Below are positions 26,134-34,500 of a DNA stretch of 64,000 bases, one piece after another. The stretch's first letter is position 1; the number at the start of each line of letters is the position of its first letter. The position numbers and the translations under genes are program-made. Origin of the DNA: Niallia circulans (GTDB lineage Bacteria; Bacillota; Bacilli; Bacillales; Cytobacillaceae); contig NZ_RIBP01000004.1 in the NCBI RefSeq assembly GCF_007273535.1, positions 2,642,001 through 2,706,000 on the forward strand. Direction: 5' to 3'. The notes under the pieces are model-generated. The model was not told the DNA's origin and made no database searches. It was given only the letters and a program-made list of their open reading frames with translations.

Positions 26134-26685
26134 ATGGATTCGGAATGGAAGGCAATCTTCCGGTTTTTAGGCATATCCTTATATGCACTATATTATACCG
26201 GCTGTTATATTATCATCAAAGCTTCTCAATCAACCTATAATATTGTCAATATAACAATAATAGTACTCCCTATCCTTATTGTTTTGGTTGTAAGATATTT
26301 TCGGAAAAAACGCAAGCAGACAACAATATTAAAATATATGAAATCAGTGCTTCTTTATAGCATCGCTCCAATAATTTGTCTGTACCTGCTTACGGCTAAT
26401 CAATATAAATCTATTTTCACGACCGAAAAATGGCTCGAGAAGGATTCAGAACGAACCTTTATGATTGATCATTTATTAAAAGAGCATCCTTTAGAGGGCA
26501 AACAGAAAAAAGACATAGTTGCTCTGTTAGGACAAGAAACAGAAGAAGCATCTTTTAAAGAAAAGGATAATATGGTTTATCTGCTCGGTGCTGAACGTGG
26601 CTTCATTTCAATGGACGCGGAGTGGCTTATTATCCATTTTAATGAAGACAATATTGCAGATAAGGTGGAAGTTGTGTCGTCTTAA
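26134..26685 (+). CDS. Hypothetical membrane protein
   Basis: A 183-aa protein with about three hydrophobic segments in the first 95 residues (FLGISLYALYYTGCYIIIKA, ITIIVLPILIVLVVRYF, LLYSIAPIICLYLLTA) and a soluble C-terminal domain that begins FTTEKWLEKDSERTFMIDHLLKEHPLEGKQKKDIVALLGQE. The last part resembles the small domain found in bacillar lipoproteins that measure protein size by an ALLG helix turn, but I do not recognise a family. AGAGGTGG precedes the ATG; it is a single gene. Confidence 0.75.
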   Translation: MDSEWKAIFRFLGISLYALYYTGCYIIIKASQSTYNIVNITIIVLPILIVLVVRYFRKKRKQTTILKYMKSVLLYSIAPIICLYLLTANQYKSIFTTEKWLEKDSERTFMIDHLLKEHPLEGKQKKDIVALLGQETEEASFKEKDNMVYLLGAERGFISMDAEWLIIHFNEDNIADKVEVVSS

Positions 26686-26802
26686 TCATTTTATTCGCTA
26701 CTGTTTGATAAATAAAGATGGATTTCGCCATAGGAAGGTACATAGTGTCTTTTCCATATGCTTATGCATTACACCACTTAATAAATAAGGAGTGGATACT
26801 AT

Positions 26803-27594
26803 ATGTCCATTTGGAGAAAAGACTCCGATTATTATAATCTCGGAGACTTACTAGATTAAGATATTCAGTTAGCAGAAAATCATTTTCAAGTGAAGCTGCC
26901 AATCGAGTATATCGAGCTGTTGAAACAACAAAATGGCGGCAGCTTGATTTATAATGCATTGCCGATTGCCTTTAACAGGTATGAGGATGATGATCATCTC
27001 GAAATAGACCATTTTCTTGGAATAAAAAAGGATAAAGGCATTCTTGAAACAGATTATTATGTGCAGGAATGGGGAATTAACAGACAGAAGATTATTTTAA
27101 TAAGCGGGGATGGGCATAGCTGGTTTGCATTGGATTATAACAATAAAGAGGTGCCTTCCGTTATCTATATTGAAACAGATGAAGACAAGATAACGGATAT
27201 TTATCCGACCTTTCAAGCGATGCTTGACCATTTGTATCTACATGAATGGGACGATGATGGTGAATTTTCATCAATTGAAGAAGGCAGGCGATTAATTCAA
27301 AGTAAGGACATAGAGGATATTTATCAAGGAATTTCGATATTTTGTAGTTATTTTTTTGATAATAGTATCCAAGAAGAATTTTATGGTTATTTAAAAAAAC
27401 TGTTTAAAAGTGAAAATGATGATGTGAAGCATGAGGCAGTTGGAGCATTGTGGAGAACGGTGGAAATGTATGAAGGTAATGTAGAGCATATCAAACTGTT
27501 GATAAACGATTTAAAGAATGATAAATCGCCAATAATCCAAGATTTTCTTCAAGACATAATGTTAATGTATGAAATATCAAGACACCAGGAATAA
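26803..27594 (+). pseudogene. SMI1/KNR4 (SUKH) family protein, interrupted by a nonsense codon
   Basis: AAGGAG at 26788-26793 and an ATG at 26803 start a frame MSIWRKDSDYYNLGDLLD that ends at a TAA (26857-26859) and then continues without frame change as DIQLAENHFQVKLPIEYIELLKQQNGG, the normal start of a bacillar SMI1/KNR4 domain. The remaining frame runs to 27594 (about 245 codons). SUKH proteins are mostly immunity proteins of contact-dependent or polymorphic toxin systems; no toxin gene is nearby. A GTG at 26890 could restart translation but has no ribosome-binding site. Readthrough, restart, or a dead gene are all possible; a sequencing error cannot be excluded. Confidence 0.65.
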
Positions 27595-27601
27595 GAGTGT
27601 T

Positions 27602-27633
27602 AAGCATGGTTTAATCATCGACCATGCTTTTTT
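27602..27633 (+). terminator. Rho-independent terminator
   Basis: AAGCATGGT pairs with ACCATGCTT around a 10-nt loop, followed by T residues. Confidence 0.85.
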
Positions 27634-27905
27634 ATTTTGAAAAGTATAAAAGCGCATACATAAAGTGCTGATATTAATTATTTTTTATAAAATAAAGCTC
27701 TGAACCCATGATATACTTAATAAAAAGCTGAAAGGAGGCAGATAACCAATTTGCTATGCTGTCAAACAGAGTAACATGTAAAAGCGTACTATTACCACAC
27801 AAGTCCATACATAAGGTGTAGCATTCACTTGTTTTAACTGAAATGTATTTGCTTTTAAAGTCACCGCATACGTAACACATCTTTTCACTGGCAGGGGGGA
27901 TATCA
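27634..27905. other. Leader region of the two-component operon, no gene seen
   Basis: No credible frame is present. An isolated AAAGGAGG (27731-27738) has no start codon at a working distance. The region probably holds the promoter of the YesN-type regulator; no clear -35/-10 pair was found. Confidence 0.4.
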
Positions 27906-29417
27906 ATGGCAATAGAACGGGGCCGATTGCTGATTGTAGATGATGAAATATTGATACGGCAGGGGATTAAGCATTACATCAATTGGGAACAGGAAGGTTT
28001 TGACATTGTCGGGGAGGCTGCACATGGAAAGGAAGCACTTGAACTTATTGAGGTTGTTAAACCTGATATAATCCTTACAGATATTGTCATGCCAATTATG
28101 GATGGCGAAGAGCTGACGAGAATATTGAAGGAGAAATATCCTCAGATTGGCGTGATTGTCTTAAGCAGTTTTGGGGATTTTGATTATGTCCGCTCCACTT
28201 TTCAAAATGGTGTGCTCGATTATATTTTAAAGCCAAAGCTTAATTCGGACAGTTTACTGACGGTTTTAAGAAAAATGAAGCAGAAAATAGCTGGGCAAAC
28301 GCTGCCAGAAAAGAACGAAGGAAATTCTTATATCGAACAGGCAATTCGTAAAATGCTGTCAGGTTATGATGTGGAAAAAAATGACGACCAAATAGCAGCC
28401 GTATTTCCATCCGAAAATTACTGGTTAGCTGCCATTCAAACTTCGGGCGAGCAAGCATGGATGGATACTTTTAAGCTAGAAATAATCAGTGGGTTGAAAC
28501 GACGAGGGTTTACTTGTTTTATTGAAAAGGACATTGCCATTATTAATGGCGAAGATGTACAGCAATTACAAGCTTATTTTGAAAAACTGGCTAACGAGCA
28601 GATGGGATTGCGTTTTGTTTTAACAGATCGTTTCGAGGACTTTACATTAATCGGCAAGCAATATAACGAAATATTAGTGAAATTAATAAACTCTCGGTTT
28701 TATTTTCCCGAAATTCCTGTTTTAACAGCTCAAGTTCTTTCTGAGGAAACCTCTGAATTAGAAGCATTTCACTTAGATTGGTTCATAAGTGAGTTTAAAA
28801 GTAAACGCTTTGATTCTGCTTTATCCTATGTAGAGGAGTATGCTGCAAATATTTCTGGTAGTTTCCATCTTGATGTCTATGAATATAAGTCTTTTTTCAG
28901 CAATATTATCTTTAATATGACGATTTTACTTGGAAATATGGAATATGATGTAAAAAAATTGGAGCAGGAAAAATATACGTATTTACGCGGAATTGAGGAA
29001 GCGGCAGCTGCTGATCAAGTAGGATTACAGCTGGAGCGGTTTTTAAAAGAAGTGAAACAAATAATTGAAGTTATGCTTGAACAGCCAGATAGTATAAATA
29101 TAAAAAGAATCATTTCCTATCTGAATGAACATTTTCAAGAACAGCTGACACTAACAAATGTAGCGAATCACTTTCACTTTAATCCATCCTATTTGTCCAG
29201 TTACTTTTCCACACATATGAAGGAAGGCTTTAGCGAATATCTTAACAGAATCAGGATCGAAGAGGCGTCTAAGCTTCTTACGGCAGGAACGGAGCCGATT
29301 TCGGAAATAAGTGGAATTGTCGGTTATTCCGACCATAGCTATTTCTGTAAAGTATTCAAAAAAATGAAAGGGCTATCACCAAGTCAGTTTCGACGTAAAC
29401 AATGGGTGGAGAAGTGA
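27906..29417 (+). CDS. YesN-type response regulator with AraC DNA-binding domain
   Basis: A 503-aa regulator: receiver domain at residues 5-125 with acidic pair DDE, phosphoacceptor D59 in LTDIVMP, and conserved Lys in ILKPK; a long middle region (about 130-390) of unknown sensor or dimer role; and a C-terminal AraC double helix-turn-helix (about 400-503, FNPSYLSSYFSTHMKEGFSEYLNRIR ... YFCKVFKKMKGLSPSQFRR). It is followed after 10 nt by its partner kinase, then by an ABC sugar importer and a beta-galactosidase that it should activate. Start ATG behind GGGGGGA. Confidence 0.93.
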   Translation: MAIERGRLLIVDDEILIRQGIKHYINWEQEGFDIVGEAAHGKEALELIEVVKPDIILTDIVMPIMDGEELTRILKEKYPQIGVIVLSSFGDFDYVRSTFQNGVLDYILKPKLNSDSLLTVLRKMKQKIAGQTLPEKNEGNSYIEQAIRKMLSGYDVEKNDDQIAAVFPSENYWLAAIQTSGEQAWMDTFKLEIISGLKRRGFTCFIEKDIAIINGEDVQQLQAYFEKLANEQMGLRFVLTDRFEDFTLIGKQYNEILVKLINSRFYFPEIPVLTAQVLSEETSELEAFHLDWFISEFKSKRFDSALSYVEEYAANISGSFHLDVYEYKSFFSNIIFNMTILLGNMEYDVKKLEQEKYTYLRGIEEAAAADQVGLQLERFLKEVKQIIEVMLEQPDSINIKRIISYLNEHFQEQLTLTNVANHFHFNPSYLSSYFSTHMKEGFSEYLNRIRIEEASKLLTAGTEPISEISGIVGYSDHSYFCKVFKKMKGLSPSQFRRKQWVEK

Positions 29418-29427
29418 TGACTTAACG

Positions 29428-31194
29428 ATGAATCTTATACCAGAACGATTTAAACACAGCAATTTATTCATCACAATGTCACTGATTACGGTCATTATCA
29501 TTATCATCGTTTCTATAACGATAACATGGACAACAATCCGCATGAGTGAACAATTCTTTTTTGAAAAGTTCAGCATAACAAATGCGAAGGTTATGGACCA
29601 GGTTAAGGATAGTTATGAGAAATATCACTATTCTGTCGTCATTGCTTCAAATAATTTGCAGCAAAGCATTGCTATAAGAGACATGCTGACAGACAAAAAC
29701 GAATCCAATATTGAGCGGTTTCAATCCATATACGGACTAAGAGAACTTATTCGACGAATTGAACCTAATTTAGCTGCATATGATGTTGGCATCATTGTTG
29801 CAGGGGAAAACGGTTTAAGCTACGCAACAAATGACAGGTCCATTTGGCCAATTACAGATGAAGAGTTGAATAAAAGCAGTCTAGCAAAACAAACAGCTCA
29901 GGCTCCTTATAAACTGCAATATCATTATGATTGGCGTCCAAATAATGACACAGGCAGTTATCTTGTTGCTTCTAAGGCACTTGTGAATCGTGCGGGTGAG
30001 CAGTACGGGGCAGCATATATATCTATTCGCGAAAGTGATTTCCGTAAGTTTTATGCGACCTATACTTCTCCTGGCAATAATGTCTTTTTAGTCGATAAAG
30101 CAGGCGTTATTGTTTCAAGCAGCCTGCCAGAACAAATCGGCAAACACTCAAGTGAGCTGAAGGATTATGAAAAGCAGTTTGGGACAAATGAAAATAATGG
30201 TTACGTAATTGGCGATTTTCTGGGAAGAGAACAAATCATTATGATGGAATATATACCTTTTTTTGATATGTATATGTTTAATATTATCGATAAAGATACA
30301 GCGTTTGGTAATTTAATTGATAAGAAAAAGATTTTACTCATTTCGATGGGGGTTGTGATTGTTGCACTATTTATAGTTCTGCTTGCTTCAAGACGACTAA
30401 CTAACTCTTTGTCTAGTCTTGTCAGACAAATTGAAAGTGCATCAGAATACGATTTTGATGAATATGTATCAGTTTCTGGCACATATGAAACGCGAAAAAT
30501 CGGCATTGCCTTTAACTCGATGCTCGATGAATTACATGAATATGTCGATCAGCTTGTTCTGTCACAGAAACAGCGCCGAAATGCCGAGCTTGAGGCATTG
30601 CAGCAGCAAATCAATCCTCACTTTCTTTATAATACTTTAGCATCAATTAAATTTATTGCTAGTCAAGGCAATATCGCGGAAACAGATGCAATGATTAACT
30701 CCTTAATCTCATTATTACAAAACACGATTGGAAATGTCAGTGAGACGATCACAGTGGATCAGGAGATGACTAATTTGCGTAACTACGTTTTTATTAATGA
30801 AAAACGATACGGAAATAAGATTAAGGTGAATTACTTTATTGCACCAGACTGTGCCGATATTCTTGTACCGAAGCTGATACTGCAGCCGTTCGTTGAAAAT
30901 GCTTTTTTTCATGGATTTATTGAGAAGCAGGAAGGCTATATCCATATTCTGATTTGGCAGGAGGATGGCAGCTTAATCTGTGAGGTGGTTGATAATGGCG
31001 ATGGCATGGAGGAGACATACAGCTTAAAACAGCAAACAAAACGAAAGCAGCAGCTTTTCTCTGGCATTGGCATTACAAATGTTCATGAACGCATTAAGCT
31101 TATTTATGGTGAGCCGTATGGTGTCGAAATTACAAGCGAGCTTAAAGCAGGAACAAAAATAAGAATTACCCTTCCGATACAAAGAAAATCATAA
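29428..31194 (+). CDS. YesM-type sensor histidine kinase
   Basis: A 588-aa membrane kinase. A first helix (TMSLITVIIIIIVSITITWTTI, about 12-33), an extracellular sensor of cache type (about 35-290), a second helix (KILLISMGVVIVALFIVLLAS, about 300-320), a HAMP domain, and a His_kinase/HATPase module with the phosphoacceptor H398 in LQQQINPHFLYNTLASIKF and an N-box PFVENAFFHGF. The group senses extracellular carbohydrates, often through a nearby binding protein. It pairs with the regulator 10 nt upstream. Downstream sugar-uptake genes are the likely targets. Confidence 0.93.
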   Translation: MNLIPERFKHSNLFITMSLITVIIIIIVSITITWTTIRMSEQFFFEKFSITNAKVMDQVKDSYEKYHYSVVIASNNLQQSIAIRDMLTDKNESNIERFQSIYGLRELIRRIEPNLAAYDVGIIVAGENGLSYATNDRSIWPITDEELNKSSLAKQTAQAPYKLQYHYDWRPNNDTGSYLVASKALVNRAGEQYGAAYISIRESDFRKFYATYTSPGNNVFLVDKAGVIVSSSLPEQIGKHSSELKDYEKQFGTNENNGYVIGDFLGREQIIMMEYIPFFDMYMFNIIDKDTAFGNLIDKKKILLISMGVVIVALFIVLLASRRLTNSLSSLVRQIESASEYDFDEYVSVSGTYETRKIGIAFNSMLDELHEYVDQLVLSQKQRRNAELEALQQQINPHFLYNTLASIKFIASQGNIAETDAMINSLISLLQNTIGNVSETITVDQEMTNLRNYVFINEKRYGNKIKVNYFIAPDCADILVPKLILQPFVENAFFHGFIEKQEGYIHILIWQEDGSLICEVVDNGDGMEETYSLKQQTKRKQQLFSGIGITNVHERIKLIYGEPYGVEITSELKAGTKIRITLPIQRKS

Positions 31195-31221
31195 AATCTA
31201 AAAGAAATCCAAATGAAAAGT

Positions 31222-31235
31222 TGTAAGCGAATTCA
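31222..31235. promoter_or_regulatory. cre-like site (one mismatch)
   Basis: TGTAAGCGAATTCA fits TGWNANCGNTNWCA except for A instead of T after CGN. It is 94 bp upstream of a perfect cre site in the same promoter region. Confidence 0.4.
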
Positions 31236-31309
31236 TTTCCTTGAAATAGTACAAAAACAAAAAAATATCTTCCTAACGATTTTCCCGAACAGGATGCTAA
31301 CATAATAAG

Positions 31310-31329
31310 TGTAAGTGATAACGCTTACA
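31310..31329. promoter_or_regulatory. cre site (CcpA) upstream of the ABC importer operon
   Basis: TGATAACGCTTACA (31316-31329) matches the cre consensus at every fixed position. It is also part of a wider palindrome TGTAAG...CTTACA. It lies 29 bp before the binding-protein start, where CcpA binding would repress transcription in the presence of glucose. Confidence 0.75.
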
Positions 31330-31357
31330 AAAAAGAATGATTCTTGGGGGGAAATGG

Positions 31358-32647
31358 ATGAAAAAGCTACTTGCACTGATTCTAGCCAGCATTCTGCTTT
31401 TGGCAGCTTGTTCTTCTGGTGGCAATACAGAGGATGCATCTGGAGACGAAAAGGATACAAATAAAATTACGGTATGGGCGTGGGATCCTAACTTTAATAT
31501 TAAAGCGATGAATTTAGCAGTCGATGCATATGCATCCGAAAATTCAGACCTTGATATTCAAGTAATTGAAAATGCTCAAGATGACATTATTCAAAAGCTT
31601 AACACGTCTTTAAGCTCTGGCACGACGAAGGGGCTGCCAAACATTGTTTTGATAGAAGATTATCGTGCGCAAAGCTTCCTTCAAGCATATCCAGATATGT
31701 TCTATGAATTGACGGACAGCTTTAAGCAAGACGATTTTGCTCAGTATAAAATCGCTCCTACAAGTGTGGAAGGAAAAAATTACGGGCTGCCATTTGATAC
31801 TGGAGTTGCAGGCTTGTATGTTAGAACAGATTACTTAGAAGAAGCAGGCTATTCGATTGATGATATTAAGGATGTTGACTGGAATAAATATATTGAAATT
31901 GGAAAAAAGGTGAAGGAAGTAACAGGCAAAAACATGATTACACAAGATCCTAATGATCTTGGTTTAATTCGCATGATGATTCAATCTGCAGGTTCTTGGT
32001 ATACGAAGGAAGATGGCGTGACACCTAACTTAGCTGGAAACGAAGCATTAAAAAAGGCTTTCGAAACATATAAAGCCCTTTTAGATGCAGATATTGTCAC
32101 ACCAGTTTCAGATTGGAGTCAATTTTTGGCAGGTTTTAACAGTGGTGATATTGCGACAGTGCCAACAGGCAACTGGATAACTCCATCTGTTAAAGCGGAA
32201 AGCTCCCAGTCAGGAAAATGGGGCGTAGTTTCCTTACCGCGCTTGCCTGATGTGGCAGGTTCTGTTAACTCCTCCAACCTTGGCGGAAGCTCGTGGTATG
32301 TTTTGAACGTTCCTGGAAAAGAGAAGGCAGCTGAATTCCTTGGCAAAACATTTGGTTCTAATGTTGATTTCTACCAAACGCTTAATAAAGAAGTAGGTGC
32401 AATTGGAACTTATTCTCCTGCTGTTGAAGGGGAGGCTTATCAAGAAGCAGATGATTTCTTTGGCGGACAGCAAGTCACAGCTGATTTTGCGAAATGGACA
32501 GAACAAATTCCGCAAATAAACTACGGTTTGCACACATATGCCATTGAAGACCTTCTAGTAGTAGAGGCACAAAACTACTTAAAAGGCAAAGACCTTGATA
32601 AAGCCCTTGAGGATGCACAAACACAAGCAGAGGCGCAAATCAAATAA
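31358..32647 (+). CDS. ABC sugar transporter solute-binding lipoprotein
   Basis: A 429-aa lipoprotein: signal MKKLLALILASILLL with lipobox LAAC, then a family 1 sugar-binding fold (ITVWAWDPNFNIKAMNLAVDAYASENSDLDI; GLPNIVLIEDYRAQSFLQAYPDMFYEL). The ATG used here follows GGGGGG; an upstream in-frame ATG at 31337 lies before that site. It precedes two MalF/MalG-type permeases and a beta-galactosidase. No ATPase gene is present, so a shared ATPase such as MsmX, encoded elsewhere, is expected, as in other bacillar systems. Galactosides or galactan oligosaccharides are the best guess for ligand. Confidence 0.92.
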   Translation: MKKLLALILASILLLAACSSGGNTEDASGDEKDTNKITVWAWDPNFNIKAMNLAVDAYASENSDLDIQVIENAQDDIIQKLNTSLSSGTTKGLPNIVLIEDYRAQSFLQAYPDMFYELTDSFKQDDFAQYKIAPTSVEGKNYGLPFDTGVAGLYVRTDYLEEAGYSIDDIKDVDWNKYIEIGKKVKEVTGKNMITQDPNDLGLIRMMIQSAGSWYTKEDGVTPNLAGNEALKKAFETYKALLDADIVTPVSDWSQFLAGFNSGDIATVPTGNWITPSVKAESSQSGKWGVVSLPRLPDVAGSVNSSNLGGSSWYVLNVPGKEKAAEFLGKTFGSNVDFYQTLNKEVGAIGTYSPAVEGEAYQEADDFFGGQQVTADFAKWTEQIPQINYGLHTYAIEDLLVVEAQNYLKGKDLDKALEDAQTQAEAQIK

Positions 32648-32663
32648 ATTAGAGTAGTGATGA

Positions 32664-32713
32664 AAAAATGCAGCCTAACTTGGATATAAATTTCCGTTTA
32701 AGGCTGCATTTTT
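32664..32713 (+). terminator. Hairpin between binding-protein and permease genes (partial terminator)
   Basis: AAAAATGCAGCCT pairs with AGGCTGCATTTTT across a 24-nt loop and ends in T residues. Inside an operon this would lower permease expression relative to the binding protein, a common arrangement for ABC importers. Confidence 0.6.
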
Positions 32714-32741
32714 ATCAACTAGATGCAAGGAGTGTTGAGTT

Positions 32742-33665
32742 GTGATTCCAGCAAAAACCAATCAGGGTCTCCAGCCAGTAAGAACGTCAAGAAGCCTGCG
32801 AACAAAAAACACGGCAATAGGCTGGTCCTTTATAACGATTGCATCTGCAATGATTTGCTTGTTTTATTTTTATCCAATGGTTCAAGCATTTATTTTGTCA
32901 TTGCAATCAGGATCAGGCACAAATTTAACTTTTGTCGGCTTTGATAATTATGCACGCCTACTTAAGGACCCGACGTTTTTGACTACCGTGAAAAATACGG
33001 TAATTTATCTTATTATTCAAGTTCCAGTGATGATTTTGCTCGCATTGTTCATCTCGGTTTTATTAAATGATAAAACATTAAAGTTTAAAGGTGTTTTCCG
33101 GACAGCCATCTTTCTGCCGTGTGTCACATCATTAGTTGCTTATTCTGTAATTTTCAAGTATTTATTTGGACTTGATGGCATTATTAATCTATTTTTGCTG
33201 AAGATCTCTCTTATTTCGGAGCCGATTCAATGGCTGACAGACCCTTTCTGGGCAAAAATCGCTATTATTACGGCGATAACTTGGCGCTGGACTGGCTACA
33301 ATATGATCTTCTATTTATCTGCATTGCAAAATGTCGACCAATCCATTTACGAAGCAGCAAAAATGGATGGGGCATCAAGTATCCAAACATTTTTCAAAAT
33401 TACTATTCCGATGCTTAAGCCTATTATTTTATTCACTTCCATTACCTCCACAATTGGTACACTCCAGCTGTTTGATGAGGTCATGAATATAACACAGGGC
33501 GGCCCGGGGAATGCCACGATGTCGATTTCCCAGTATATTTATAACCTTTCATTTAAATATACTCCGGACTTTGGTTATGCAGCGACCGTCTCGTATGCCA
33601 TTGTGATTATGATTGTAATTTTCTCCATCATCCAGTTTAAAGTGGCAGGTGATAAAAATGATTAA
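32742..33665 (+). CDS. ABC sugar transporter permease (MalF/UgpA-like)
   Basis: A 307-aa permease with six helices (first: WSFITIASAMICLFYFYPMVQAFILSL) and the EAA loop VDQSIYEAAKMDGASSIQTFFKITIPMLKPI. The start is GTG, 9 nt behind AAGGAG. The next permease overlaps by 8 nt. It forms the membrane channel with that protein for the lipoprotein encoded before it. Confidence 0.92.
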   Translation: MIPAKTNQGLQPVRTSRSLRTKNTAIGWSFITIASAMICLFYFYPMVQAFILSLQSGSGTNLTFVGFDNYARLLKDPTFLTTVKNTVIYLIIQVPVMILLALFISVLLNDKTLKFKGVFRTAIFLPCVTSLVAYSVIFKYLFGLDGIINLFLLKISLISEPIQWLTDPFWAKIAIITAITWRWTGYNMIFYLSALQNVDQSIYEAAKMDGASSIQTFFKITIPMLKPIILFTSITSTIGTLQLFDEVMNITQGGPGNATMSISQYIYNLSFKYTPDFGYAATVSYAIVIMIVIFSIIQFKVAGDKND

Positions 33666-34476
33666 GAGAGTATTTAGCTATGGTTTTTTAACGATTGCAT
33701 CCATTGTTTCTGTGTTCCCTTTTTTATGGATGATTGTCAGTTCCACAAATAAGTCAGTCGATGTCACACAGGGACGTCTGTTGCCAGGCAGTCATTTTAT
33801 GGAAAATTTGAAAAGTTTGCTTGAAACGGTTGACATCATTCCTGCATTAATTAATTCTGGCAAAATATCCATCATTACAACAGTGCTTTCCCTGCTCATT
33901 GCATCGCTGGCAGGGTATGGATTTGAGGTTTATCGAAGCAAGATGAAGGACATGGTCTTTAATATTCTTTTATTGTCGATGATGATTCCGTTTGCAGCAT
34001 TGATGGTTCCTTTATTCAGAATGTTTGGCATGATTTCACAAACTGCACCATATATAGGAATTGACACTGCTGCGGCTGTTATATTACCGACAGTAACAAC
34101 AGCATTCTTGATTTTTTTCTTCCGTCAAAGCACAAAGATGTTTCCAAAGGATATTTTGGAGGCTGGCCGAATTGATGGTTTAACAGAATTGGGTTGTTTT
34201 TTCCGAATTTATGTACCAACGATGAAAACGACGTATGCGGCGGCTGCGATTATTACATTCATGGCAAGCTGGAACAGTTATTTATGGCCATTGGTCGTAT
34301 TACAGTCACCAGAAAACCAGACAGTGCCGTTATTGATTTCTGTTCTTGGATCAAGTTACTCTCCAGATTTCGGTGTTATCATGACAGCCATTGTCATTGC
34401 AACATTACCAGCAGCATTTATCTTCTTCATTATGCAAAAGCATTTTGTTGCGGGCATGATGGGATCAGTGAAATAG
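33658..34476 (+). CDS. ABC sugar transporter permease (MalG/UgpE-like)
   Basis: A 272-aa permease with six helices (first: FLTIASIVSVFPFLWMIVSST) and the EAA loop FPKDILEAGRIDGLTELGCFFRIYVPTMKTTY. An in-frame GTG lies 9 nt upstream, but the ATG behind AGGTGA is preferred. It overlaps the partner permease by 8 nt and is followed after 24 nt by the beta-galactosidase. Confidence 0.92.
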   Translation: MIKRVFSYGFLTIASIVSVFPFLWMIVSSTNKSVDVTQGRLLPGSHFMENLKSLLETVDIIPALINSGKISIITTVLSLLIASLAGYGFEVYRSKMKDMVFNILLLSMMIPFAALMVPLFRMFGMISQTAPYIGIDTAAAVILPTVTTAFLIFFFRQSTKMFPKDILEAGRIDGLTELGCFFRIYVPTMKTTYAAAAIITFMASWNSYLWPLVVLQSPENQTVPLLISVLGSSYSPDFGVIMTAIVIATLPAAFIFFIMQKHFVAGMMGSVK

Positions 34477-34500
34477 TAAGCAATGAAAGGAGTTTAAAAA

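Noticed and set aside
27731..27738. AAAGGAGG suggesting a small gene before the YesN regulator
   Set aside because: The nearest ATG is 17 nt away and opens only about 19 codons; the TTG nearer by gives seven codons.
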